A stretch of 63,416 nucleotides of DNA. Source: Rhodocyclaceae bacterium (lineage in GTDB: Bacteria; Pseudomonadota; Gammaproteobacteria; Burkholderiales; Rhodocyclaceae). The position numbers were made by a program, and so were the translations under genes. The notes under the pieces are model-generated. The model was not told the DNA's origin and ran no database searches. It saw nothing but the letters and a program-made list of their open reading frames with translations. Positions 18,863 through 26,340 of this stretch are shown one piece after another. Within the stretch, counting starts at the first letter, position 1, and every line of letters starts with the position of its first letter. The stretch lies in NCBI GenBank assembly GCA_020445745.1, contig JAGRGB010000124.1, positions 1-63,416 of the forward strand, written 5' to 3'.

Positions 18863-20827
18863 TCAGCCTCCCATGATGCGCTGCTCGGCAAGCTCCAGCC
18901 CGCCCGGCGTACCCCGCAACACGATGGTGTCGCCGGCCAGGAAGACCATCTCCGGATCGGGGCTGAGGCCCCGGATGTTGCGCCGGCGTACCGCCGACAC
19001 GGCGACCTGGAGACTGTCCAGTTCCATGTCGGCGATGGTCCGGCCCACCGCGTGGGCGCCATCCGGCAGCACCACCGAGTGCAGCCGCTGCTGCTGGGCA
19101 TCGGGTCCGTCGTCGTCGGTGGAACCGTGGAAGAAGCCGCGCATCATTTCGTAGCGCTGGCTGCGGATCTCGCGGATCCGCCGCACCACCCGATTGATCG
19201 GCACACCGATCAGGGCCAGCGCGTGGGATGCCAGCATGATGCTGCCCTCGAACGCCTCTGGCACCACCTCGGCGGCACCGCCCTGGGTAAGCTTGTCGAG
19301 ATCGGACTCGTCCACCGCACGGACCACCACGGGCAGATCCGGGCGCAGCGCGTGGGCGTGGTGCAGCACCCGCATCGCCGCCTCGACACCCGAGAACGAC
19401 ACTACCATCGCCGACGCCCTGCTGATGCCGGCCGCCACCAGGTTTTCACGGCGTGCGGCGTCACCGTAGACGACGGTATCGCCGGCTGCCGCTGCCTCGC
19501 GAACCCGTTCGGGGTCCAGGTCGAGCGCGACGTAGTCGATCCCTTCCTGCTGGACGAAGCGCGCCAGGTACTGGCCGCTGCGGCCGTAGCCGCAGATGAT
19601 GACGTGACCCTGGGTGCTCATCGACTGGGCCGCGACGCGGGTCAGCTCCATCGATCGCAGCAACCACTCCGACGCGACGAAGCGCATCACCAGGCGATCG
19701 CTGACCTGCACGATCAACGGCGCCACCAGCATCGACAGAACCAGCGCGGCGACCGTGATCTGCAGGGTCTCGGGCGGCAGCACGCCGACCCCGTCGATCG
19801 ACGAAATCATCACGAATCCGAACTCGCCGCCGGCGCAAAGCCAAAGGCCGCTGCGCATCGCGGTGCCCGGCATCGCCCCGAACGCACGCGACGCCAGCAC
19901 CACGACGCCGAACTTGATCAGCAGCATCAGCACCAGCAGAACCATCACCCCGACCAGGTTCGAGACGATCAGGCCGACATCGAGGAACATGCCGACGGTG
20001 ACGAAGAACAGGCCCAGCAACACGTCGCGGAACGGCTTGATGTCCTCCTCGACCTCGTAGCGGAACTCGGTCTCGGAGATCAGCATGCCGGCGAGAAAGG
20101 CGCCGAGCGCCAGGGACAGGCCGACCTGCTCGCTCAGCCAGGCGAGTCCGAGCGTGATCAACAGGATGTTGAGCATGAACAGTTCGCCTGACTTGCGTCG
20201 CGCCACCAGCGAAAACCACGCCCGCATCCAGCGCTGGCCGAAGAACAGGACGATCGACAGCATCACCACTGCCTTCAGTGCGGCGATGCCGAGCGTCGCG
20301 CCGAGTTCCGCGGGCGGGCGCGACAAGGCCGGCAAGATGATCAGCAGCGGCACCACGGCGATGTCCTGGAACAACAGCACGCCGATGGTTTCGCGGCCAT
20401 GCTTGGAGTCGAGCTCCAGCCGGTCGGCAAGCAGCTTCGACAGGATCGCGGTCGACGACGTCGCCAGGATGCCACCGAGGGCGATGCTGGCCGCCCAGCC
20501 GAGCCCGAACAGGCCCCCGAGCAGCGCCACCACGAGGATCGTCGCCAGCACCTGGGTGGCACCGAGCCCGAACACGATGCGCTTCATGCTGAACAGGCGC
20601 GGCAGCGAGAACTCGAGACCGATCGAGAACATCAGGAATACCACGCCGAACTCGGCGAGATGGCTCGCGCCCGCCGATTCACCGGTCAGGTTCAGCGCAT
20701 GGGGACCGAGCGCCGCACCCAGCATCAGGTAGCCGAGCACCGGCGGCAGGTTGATGCTGCGGCACAGGGCGACCACCGCAACCGCGGAAGCGAGCAGCAG
20801 CAGGACGGCTTCTAGGGTGTCGATCAT
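18863..20827 (-). CDS. KefB/KefC-type cation:proton antiporter with TrkA-N domain
   Basis: This monovalent cation (probably K+)/proton antiporter has 654 aa. The N-terminal 380 residues form about 12 membrane helices of the CPA2 exchanger fold (GYLMLGAALGPHALNL, FSIGLEFSLPRLF, GGILATSSTAILSKLL). A Rossmann RCK/TrkA-N domain follows (VIICGYGRSGQYLARF, VVYGDAARRENL), then a TrkA-C-like end. The true start is ATG 20827 (MIDTLEAVLLLL); a longer reading frame runs antisense through kdsD. It is divergent from kdsD, an order common in betaproteobacteria. Confidence 0.88.
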   Translation of the reverse strand: MIDTLEAVLLLLASAVAVVALCRSINLPPVLGYLMLGAALGPHALNLTGESAGASHLAEFGVVFLMFSIGLEFSLPRLFSMKRIVFGLGATQVLATILVVALLGGLFGLGWAASIALGGILATSSTAILSKLLADRLELDSKHGRETIGVLLFQDIAVVPLLIILPALSRPPAELGATLGIAALKAVVMLSIVLFFGQRWMRAWFSLVARRKSGELFMLNILLITLGLAWLSEQVGLSLALGAFLAGMLISETEFRYEVEEDIKPFRDVLLGLFFVTVGMFLDVGLIVSNLVGVMVLLVLMLLIKFGVVVLASRAFGAMPGTAMRSGLWLCAGGEFGFVMISSIDGVGVLPPETLQITVAALVLSMLVAPLIVQVSDRLVMRFVASEWLLRSMELTRVAAQSMSTQGHVIICGYGRSGQYLARFVQQEGIDYVALDLDPERVREAAAAGDTVVYGDAARRENLVAAGISRASAMVVSFSGVEAAMRVLHHAHALRPDLPVVVRAVDESDLDKLTQGGAAEVVPEAFEGSIMLASHALALIGVPINRVVRRIREIRSQRYEMMRGFFHGSTDDDGPDAQQQRLHSVVLPDGAHAVGRTIADMELDSLQVAVSAVRRRNIRGLSPDPEMVFLAGDTIVLRGTPGGLELAEQRIMGG

Positions 20828-20871
20828 CGGCGCAGACCCAGCCCGGCGGTACGAAGCCGACCGGGAGCCTC

Positions 20872-20887
20872 TGGTATATACTTTGCG
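20872..20887 (+). promoter_or_regulatory. kdsD promoter region with sigma-54-like and TATACT elements
   Basis: TGGTATATACTTTGCG fits TGGYAYR-N4-TTGC with exact GG-N10-GC spacing (GG 20873-20874, GC 20885-20886). The same stretch contains TATACT at 20876-20881, a good sigma-70 -10 without a convincing -35. Either could drive kdsD-lptC-lptA, whose first codon is 35 bp downstream. Confidence 0.4.
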
Positions 20888-20921
20888 ACAGTCTAACCGC
20901 AGCACGATCCAGCGAGAAACA

Positions 20922-21908
20922 GTGGCCGATTCCTCCCCCGATCCGGGCCACAGCCTGGCCCTGGCCCGACGCGTACTGCATATCGAAGCAAGCGCGATCG
21001 GCGCGCTGGCGGACCGCCTCGATGACAGTTTCATCGAAGCGCTGCGCCTGATCCTGGTCCGCAACGGCCGGGTCATCGTCACCGGTATCGGCAAGACCGG
21101 CCATATCGGCCGCAAGCTTGCGGCGACCCTCGCCAGCACCGGCACCCCGGCCTACTTCGTCCACGCCGCAGAAGCCGCCCACGGCGATCTCGGCATGATC
21201 GCCGGCGACGACGTCGTGATCGCGATCTCCAATTCCGGCGGCAGCGAGGAAGTACTGACGATCGTACCGCTGGTCAAGCGCCAGGGCGCCAAGTTGATCG
21301 CGATGACCGGCAATCGCCAGTCGCCGCTGGCCCGCGAAGCCGACGTGCATCTCGACGCAGCGGTCGCCGAGGAAGCCTGCCCACTCAACCTGGCGCCCAC
21401 CGCCAGCACCACCGCGGCACTCGCGCTGGGCGACGCGCTGGCGGTGGCGCTGCTCGATGCCCGCGGCTTCGGTGCGGACGATTTCGCGCGTTCCCATCCG
21501 GGCGGCAGCCTCGGCCGTCGCCTGCTGACCCATGTGCGCGACGTCATGCGCCCGGCCAGCGCGGTGCCGCGCGTCGGCCCCGCGGTGCTGTTGTCGGAAG
21601 CACTGATCGAGGTCACCCGCGGCGGCATGGGCATGACCGCGATCACCGAGGACGAGGACCGGGTCGTCGGCATCTTCACCGACGGCGACCTGCGGCGCAC
21701 CTTCGAGCGGGGACTCGACGTGCGCACGATCCCGGTTGCCGAGGTCATGACCCGGGATCCCCGCAGCATCGCCGCCGACGCCCTCGCGGTAGAAGCCGCC
21801 AAGCTGATGGAAGACAGGCGCATCAGCCAGTTGCTGGTGTGCGCTCCAGATCGGCGGCTCGAAGGCGCGATCACGACCCTCGACCTGATGCGGGCGAAAG
21901 TGATCTGA
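20922..21908 (+). CDS. kdsD: D-arabinose 5-phosphate isomerase (KpsF/GutQ family)
   Basis: The enzyme converts ribulose 5-phosphate to arabinose 5-phosphate, the first step of Kdo synthesis for lipopolysaccharide. The 328-residue protein has an N-terminal SIS domain (VIVTGIGKTGHIGRKLAATLASTG, HGDLGMI, AISNSGGSEEVL) and two C-terminal CBS domains (DVMRP, GIFTDGDLRR, VMTRDP). GTG 20922 is chosen because the family begins about here, with GCGAGAA upstream; the longer frame runs into the antiporter gene. lptC starts 28 bp downstream. The expected kdsC is not between them. Confidence 0.9.
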   Translation: MADSSPDPGHSLALARRVLHIEASAIGALADRLDDSFIEALRLILVRNGRVIVTGIGKTGHIGRKLAATLASTGTPAYFVHAAEAAHGDLGMIAGDDVVIAISNSGGSEEVLTIVPLVKRQGAKLIAMTGNRQSPLAREADVHLDAAVAEEACPLNLAPTASTTAALALGDALAVALLDARGFGADDFARSHPGGSLGRRLLTHVRDVMRPASAVPRVGPAVLLSEALIEVTRGGMGMTAITEDEDRVVGIFTDGDLRRTFERGLDVRTIPVAEVMTRDPRSIAADALAVEAAKLMEDRRISQLLVCAPDRRLEGAITTLDLMRAKVI

Positions 21909-21936
21909 TGGCCGGCCGGCGACGAGGGCGACGACC

Positions 21937-22503
21937 GTGAGGCGCGGCACGCTCGAACAGTTCATGATCGTGCTGGTGCTGGCGCTGCTGGCAGGCGGCA
22001 CGTCATGGCTGGTGAGGGTCTCGGAGCCGGACGAGTCACCTTCGGCCGAGGATTCGTCGGATTCGCCGGACATGATGGTCGAACGATTCACGATGCAGCG
22101 CTTCGACGACGAAGGCCGGCGCCAGTACGTCTTCTCCGCGGCACGGATGCGACACTACGCAGCGCCCGAGCGCACCGACCTGGACCACCCCGAGTTGCTG
22201 TTCCTGGGTGGCGAAGCGCCAATGCGGGCCGAAGCGATTCGCGGCACGGTCAGCGCCGACGGCGACACCGTAGAGCTGTCCGGCGACGTGGTGATGTCGC
22301 GCGCCGCGCTGCCCGGGCGTCCCCCCGCCACTCTGACCACCCAGGCGTTGACGGTGTGGCCCGAGAGCGAGCGGGTCGCAGGTCGCGTCCCGGTGCGATA
22401 CGAGGAGGGCCGCGACGTGCTGGTCGCGGGCCGCTTCGATGCGGACAATCTGGTCGGTGAACTGCGCCTCGGCGACGGCATCACCGCCACCTTCAGGCGA
22501 TAG
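21937..22503 (+). CDS. lptC: LptC, LPS transport bitopic protein
   Basis: LptC (188 aa) is the inner-membrane protein that passes lipopolysaccharide from LptBFG to LptA. It starts at GTG 21937, has one membrane helix (FMIVLVLALLAGGTSWLV) and a periplasmic beta-jellyroll (FTMQRFDDEGRRQYVFSA, RAEAIRGTVSADGDTVELSG, ALTVWPESERV). It lies between kdsD and lptA as usual, 7 bp from lptA. Confidence 0.85.
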   Translation: MRRGTLEQFMIVLVLALLAGGTSWLVRVSEPDESPSAEDSSDSPDMMVERFTMQRFDDEGRRQYVFSAARMRHYAAPERTDLDHPELLFLGGEAPMRAEAIRGTVSADGDTVELSGDVVMSRAALPGRPPATLTTQALTVWPESERVAGRVPVRYEEGRDVLVAGRFDADNLVGELRLGDGITATFRR

Positions 22504-22510
22504 ACCGAAA

Positions 22511-23053
22511 ATGAACGCAGGCATCCACCTCGTTGCCGCAATGCTGGTCGCGCTGGCAGCAGTGCCAGCCCATGCCGAGCGTGCGGACTCCGAACAGCCG
22601 GTGAGCATCGAAGCCAACCGCGGCTCGATCGACAACCGCAACAACGTTCATGTGTTCGAGGGCAATGTCGTGCTGTCCCAGGGATCGTTGACGATCCGAT
22701 GCGACAAGCTGGTGGTGACCCAGGATGCGGACGGATTCCAGCGCGGCGTGGCCAGCGGCGGCGACGGCGGGCGGGCAAGCATCCGCCAGCGGCGCGAGGC
22801 CCGGGCCGATTTCGTCGAGGGCCGGGCGGACCGTATCGAGTACGACGCGCGTACCAAGAAGGCGACCCTGATCGGCCGCGCCGAGGTCACCAGCGGCGGC
22901 GACGAAGTCCGCGGCCAATACATCGAATACGACGGCCTCAGCGAGACCTACCTGGTCACCAACAGCAAGTCGGCCAACAGCCGCGACAACGGTGGCAGGG
23001 TGCGCGCGATCATCCAGCCGCGGGAAGCCCCGCCGGTCGAGCAGAAGCCGTGA
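22511..23053 (+). CDS. lptA: LptA, periplasmic LPS bridge protein
   Basis: LptA (180 aa) polymerises across the periplasm to carry lipopolysaccharide to LptD. It has a cleavable signal ending PAHA-ER. An OstA-type beta-jellyroll follows (VSIEANRGSIDNRNNVHVFEGNVVLSQG, DKLVVTQDADG, ADRIEYDARTKKATLIG). ATG 22511 is chosen for the signal peptide. lptB does not follow; an enoyl-CoA hydratase gene does. Confidence 0.88.
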   Translation: MNAGIHLVAAMLVALAAVPAHAERADSEQPVSIEANRGSIDNRNNVHVFEGNVVLSQGSLTIRCDKLVVTQDADGFQRGVASGGDGGRASIRQRREARADFVEGRADRIEYDARTKKATLIGRAEVTSGGDEVRGQYIEYDGLSETYLVTNSKSANSRDNGGRVRAIIQPREAPPVEQKP

Positions 23054-23092
23054 CGTCGGCGCCTGCAGCCGACGACCCAAGGAGGACGAGAG

Positions 23093-23869
23093 ATGGACTA
23101 CGCGAACATCCGCAGCGAGAAGATCGAACGGGTCGGACTGATCACGCTCGACCGGCCGGCCGCACTCAACGCCCTGAACGATGCGCTGGCCGATGAACTC
23201 TGGCACGCGCTGGACGGCTTCGAAGCCGACGACGGCATCGGCGTGGTCGTCATCACCGGTTCCGAAAAGGCCTTCGCCGCCGGCGCCGACATCACCGCGA
23301 TCGCGGACTACGGCTACATGGACGCCTACAAGGGCGACTACATCACCCGCAACTGGGAGCGCGTCAAGACCTGCCGCAAGCCGGTGATCGCCGCGGTGGC
23401 GGGCTATGCCCTGGGTGGCGGGTGCGAACTGGCGATGATGTGCGACATGATCTTCGCTGCCGACACCGCCAAGTTCGGGCAGCCCGAGATCAAGCTCGGC
23501 ATCCTGCCCGGAGCTGGCGGCACCCAGCGCCTGCCGCGGGCGATCGGCAAGGCCAAGGCGATGGACATGTGCCTGAGCGCGCGCATGATGGACGCGGCCG
23601 AAGCCGAACGGACGGGTCTCGTCGCGCGGGTATTCCCGGCCGACAGGCTGCTCGACGAAACGCTCGCGGTAGCCCGCGGGATCGCCGCCTTCTCGCTGCC
23701 GGTGCTGATGATGATCAAGGAGTCGATCAATCGCGCCTACGAGAGCAGTCTCCAGGAGGGCCTGCTGTTCGAGCGACGCACGTTCCACGCCGCGTTCTCC
23801 CTGGCCGACCGCCAGGAAGGCATGAAAGCCTTCGTCGACAAGCGTCCGGCCGACTTCCGCCACGAGTGA
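23093..23869 (+). CDS. Enoyl-CoA hydratase/isomerase family protein
   Basis: This is a crotonase-fold enzyme (258 aa) that probably hydrates enoyl-CoA in fatty-acid or aromatic acid beta-oxidation. It shows the oxyanion-hole motif KAFAAGADI and the second loop GYALGGGCELAMMCD. Both catalytic glutamates are present (GCELAM and GQPEIKLGILPGAGG). It has a strong AAGGAGG site 9-10 bp before the ATG. It follows lptA by 39 bp, an unusual neighbour there, and precedes the phasin gene, which may mean a PHA/lipid link. Confidence 0.88.
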   Translation: MDYANIRSEKIERVGLITLDRPAALNALNDALADELWHALDGFEADDGIGVVVITGSEKAFAAGADITAIADYGYMDAYKGDYITRNWERVKTCRKPVIAAVAGYALGGGCELAMMCDMIFAADTAKFGQPEIKLGILPGAGGTQRLPRAIGKAKAMDMCLSARMMDAAEAERTGLVARVFPADRLLDETLAVARGIAAFSLPVLMMIKESINRAYESSLQEGLLFERRTFHAAFSLADRQEGMKAFVDKRPADFRHE

Positions 23870-23985
23870 AGGCGCTCCTGAAGCGGTACCAATCGGTCGT
23901 CGCCTCACGCGCTCCTGGCAGCACCTCGTGCGACCCGCCAGCAGCCGCAACATCCCCAGACGACAAGAACCTTAACCATTCCTTC

Positions 23986-24040
23986 ACAATATTGTTTTAA
24001 ATCACTTTTTCAGATTTGAAACGAATTTGTGCGGCGCCGC
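23986..24040. promoter_or_regulatory. Two palindromes upstream of the phasin promoter
   Basis: An AT-rich stretch between the hydratase and phasin genes holds ACAATATTGT (23986-23995) and GCGGCGCCGC (24031-24040), both perfect palindromes. The second ends 9 bp before the -35. They are candidate operators, for example for a PHA-responsive repressor, but no known consensus is claimed. Confidence 0.35.
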
Positions 24041-24049
24041 AAAAAGTCC

Positions 24050-24077
24050 TTGACAAGCGCTTGGGACGTCCTATAAT
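24050..24077 (+). promoter_or_regulatory. Strong sigma-70 promoter of the phasin gene
   Basis: A perfect -35 TTGACA (24050-24055) and perfect -10 TATAAT (24072-24077) with a 16-bp spacer lie 71 bp before the phasin ATG. This is the strongest vegetative promoter in the window and fits an abundant granule protein. Confidence 0.85.
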
Positions 24078-24147
24078 CCACTTCATACCGCAGCGCACAA
24101 AAATCGCCGCGGAATTGGACGAACCAACCACCCTGGAGATTCACAAA

Positions 24148-24705
24148 ATGTTCACTACCCCTGAGCAACTGGCCGCCGCCGGCAAATCCAATGTCGACAA
24201 CCTGCTGACCGTCGCCAACACCGCGTTTGCCAGCGCCGAGCGCCTGACCGCGCTGAACCTGAACACCGCCCGTGCGGTGCTCGAGGACGGCGTCGCCAAC
24301 GCCAAGTCGCTGATGGCCGCCAAGGACGTGCAGGAGCTGGTTTCCCTGCAGGCCGGCATGACCCAGCCGATGGTCGAGAAGGCCGTTGCCTACTCGCGCA
24401 ATGTGTACGAGATCGCCACCCAGGCTCAGGAAGAGCTGTCGAAGCTGATCGAGTCGCAACTGACCGAAGCCAACAAGAGCGTCGCCGAGGCCCTCGACAA
24501 GGCTGCCAAGTCGGCCCCCGCCGGCTCCGACGTCGCCGTCGCTGCCGTCAAGTCGGCCATCGCCGCCGCCAACTCGGCCTACGACAGCATGACCAAGGCT
24601 GCCAAGCAGGTCGCCGAGATCGCTGAAGCCAACGTCAATGCCGCGACCAACGCGACCGTCAAGGCCGTCAGCACCTCGACCCCGAAGCCGAAGAAAGCCG
24701 CCTGA
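24148..24705 (+). CDS. phaP: Phasin (PHA granule-associated protein)
   Basis: This small amphipathic protein (185 aa) coats polyhydroxyalkanoate granules. It is nearly all helix, rich in Ala, Lys and Glu, without cysteine. Its phasin_2 pattern is clear: FTTPEQLAAAGKSNVDNLLTVAN, FASAERLTALNLNTARAVLEDG, then an Ala-rich repeat region ending in PKPKKAA. The start has GGAG 10 bp upstream. It has its own promoter and terminator, so it is monocistronic. It implies PHA storage, though no PHA synthase is in the window. Confidence 0.93.
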   Translation: MFTTPEQLAAAGKSNVDNLLTVANTAFASAERLTALNLNTARAVLEDGVANAKSLMAAKDVQELVSLQAGMTQPMVEKAVAYSRNVYEIATQAQEELSKLIESQLTEANKSVAEALDKAAKSAPAGSDVAVAAVKSAIAAANSAYDSMTKAAKQVAEIAEANVNAATNATVKAVSTSTPKPKKAA

Positions 24706-24729
24706 AGCATCTGACGCGGTTTGAAAAGG

Positions 24730-24753
24730 GCCCCGCTCCGGCGGGGCTTTTTT
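24730..24753 (+). terminator. Rho-independent terminator of the phasin gene
   Basis: GCCCCGC, loop TCCG, GCGGGGC, then six T. Stem 24730-24736 with 24741-24747. It lies 25 bp after the stop codon. Confidence 0.92.
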
Positions 24754-25013
24754 CGTTGACCCGCCAACGCATCGCGGCGCCCGAGGCGACTTAGGCCGGA
24801 CCCGGCGGGAAGCGCGGACGGATCCGCCAGCCGTGCCTCGCGCCGCCAGCGGTTACCCGCCCACGCCATCGACAGCGCTCGCGCTCGGTCCCGGCACCAT
24901 CGACTGCGACTGGTCGCCTCTGGTCGGCAATCACTGCGACGCCGCCAAGGCCCCGGCCCGGCACGCACCGCAGCGGTACGGTCGGCGTCATCCACGGCCG
25001 GACGGGCCGTTCT
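24754..25013. other. Intergenic, no supported gene
   Basis: These 260 bp lie between the phasin terminator and the 3' end of plsC. Reading frames on both strands are arginine/alanine-rich shadows without family character, and I see no promoter or structure. Confidence 0.5.
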
Positions 25014-25748
25014 TCAGGCCCCTGTCGTCGCCGGGTAGTGATGCGGGAACAGGCGGTGCATTTCGGCCTCGATCCAGGCCTGCGCCTTTGCATTCACCTG
25101 TTCAGGCGTCAGCCCCCTGGGATCGATCGGTGGCCCGATGCTGACGGTGACCTTCCCCGGCCGCTTGACCAGCGCATTGCGCCGCCAGAATTCGCCGGCA
25201 TTGTGGGCGACCGGGACCACCGGCACCTCGGTTCGGGTCGCCAGATAAGCGCCGCCGATCTTGTAGCGGCGCTTGGCCCCCGGTGCCACGCGCGTGCCCT
25301 CCGGAAACACCACCACCCAGAAGCCCTGCTCGAGCAGCGCCCGGCCCTGCTCCTCGACCTGCACCAGGGCGTCCTTGCCGGCGGCACGATCGATCGAGAC
25401 GATCGGCATCTGTGCCAGCCCCCAGCCGAAGAACGGCACCTTCAAGAGTTCCCGCTTGAGCACGAAGGCCAGCGGCGGAAAGATGTGCTGCAGGGCGATC
25501 GTCTCCCACGCGGACTGGTGCTTGCTGAGGATCACCGACGCCCGTTGCGGCATGTTGTCGCGTCCGAGCACCTGGTAGCGGATGCCGAGCAGGTTGCCCA
25601 CGAACCACAGCGTGATGTCGCTCCAGGTGGTGATCAGGCGATAACGGGTGTGCGGCTTGAACGGAAACGTCAGAGAGGCGAACAGTGCATACGGCGGCGT
25701 GATCACCGCCAGCACCAGGGCGAACAACGCCGAGCGGACGGTGTTCAC
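25014..25748 (-). CDS. plsC: 1-acyl-sn-glycerol-3-phosphate acyltransferase
   Basis: This enzyme acylates lysophosphatidate to phosphatidate in phospholipid synthesis. The 244-residue protein has an N-terminal membrane segment, the catalytic HX4E box SKHQSAWE (a variant of HX4D), the glycerophosphate motif FPEGTR and VPVVPVAHNAGEFW. GTG 25748 is the start, overlapping the gmhB stop by 4 bp. A longer frame running through gmhB is spurious. Confidence 0.9.
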   Translation of the reverse strand: MNTVRSALFALVLAVITPPYALFASLTFPFKPHTRYRLITTWSDITLWFVGNLLGIRYQVLGRDNMPQRASVILSKHQSAWETIALQHIFPPLAFVLKRELLKVPFFGWGLAQMPIVSIDRAAGKDALVQVEEQGRALLEQGFWVVVFPEGTRVAPGAKRRYKIGGAYLATRTEVPVVPVAHNAGEFWRRNALVKRPGKVTVSIGPPIDPRGLTPEQVNAKAQAWIEAEMHRLFPHHYPATTGA

Positions 25749-26293
25749 GATGTCGCGCCCTCTTCGGTGAGGTGATCGACCACCGCCGCGAGATCCGGGA
25801 AGATCTCGACACCCTCCGGAAAATCCGGGTCGTCGCGGGTGCGCTCGCCCTTTCCGGTCAGCACCAGATACGGCTTGCACCCGACCGCGATGCCGGCCTG
25901 CAGATCGCGCAGGCTGTCTCCGACCATCGGCACGCCCTCGAGGTTGACGTTGAAGCGTTCGGCGATCTGCAGCAGCAGGCCCGGCTTGGGCTTGCGGCAG
26001 TCGCAGGTCGAATCGGCCGCGTGGGGGCAGAAGAAGATCGCATCGATGCGGCCACCCACCGCCATCACGCTGCGTACCAGCTTCTCGTGGATGCTGTTGA
26101 GGGTGTCCATGTCGAACAGGCCGCGCCCGACGCCCGACTGGTTCGATGCCAGCACCACCCGCCAACCCCATTCGTTGAGGCGGGCGATCGCCTCCAGGGA
26201 TCCGGGCAGCGGCTCCCATTCGTCCGGCGACTTGATGAACTGGTCGGAGTCACGATTGATCACCCCGTCGCGATCGAGAATGATGATTTTCAT
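25745..26293 (-). CDS. gmhB: D-glycero-beta-D-manno-heptose 1,7-bisphosphate 7-phosphatase
   Basis: This HAD-family phosphatase (182 aa) makes the heptose precursor of LPS inner core. It shows catalytic aspartates in LDRDGVIN, a SNQSGVGRG motif, a zinc-binding CPHAADSTCDC set, KPKPGLL and GDSLRDLQAG. It sits between glyS and plsC as in many betaproteobacteria. Confidence 0.93.
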   Translation of the reverse strand: MKIIILDRDGVINRDSDQFIKSPDEWEPLPGSLEAIARLNEWGWRVVLASNQSGVGRGLFDMDTLNSIHEKLVRSVMAVGGRIDAIFFCPHAADSTCDCRKPKPGLLLQIAERFNVNLEGVPMVGDSLRDLQAGIAVGCKPYLVLTGKGERTRDDPDFPEGVEIFPDLAAVVDHLTEEGATS

Positions 26294-26340
26294 CGGTTTC
26301 CCCCTGGATGTCGGCCTCGTGCCCGACGGCGCACCGCCGA

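Noticed and set aside
25014-26219. 401-codon frame joining gmhB shadow to plsC
   Set aside because: The plsC part starts at GTG 25748; upstream codons are an off-frame reading of gmhB, which overlaps by 4 bp.
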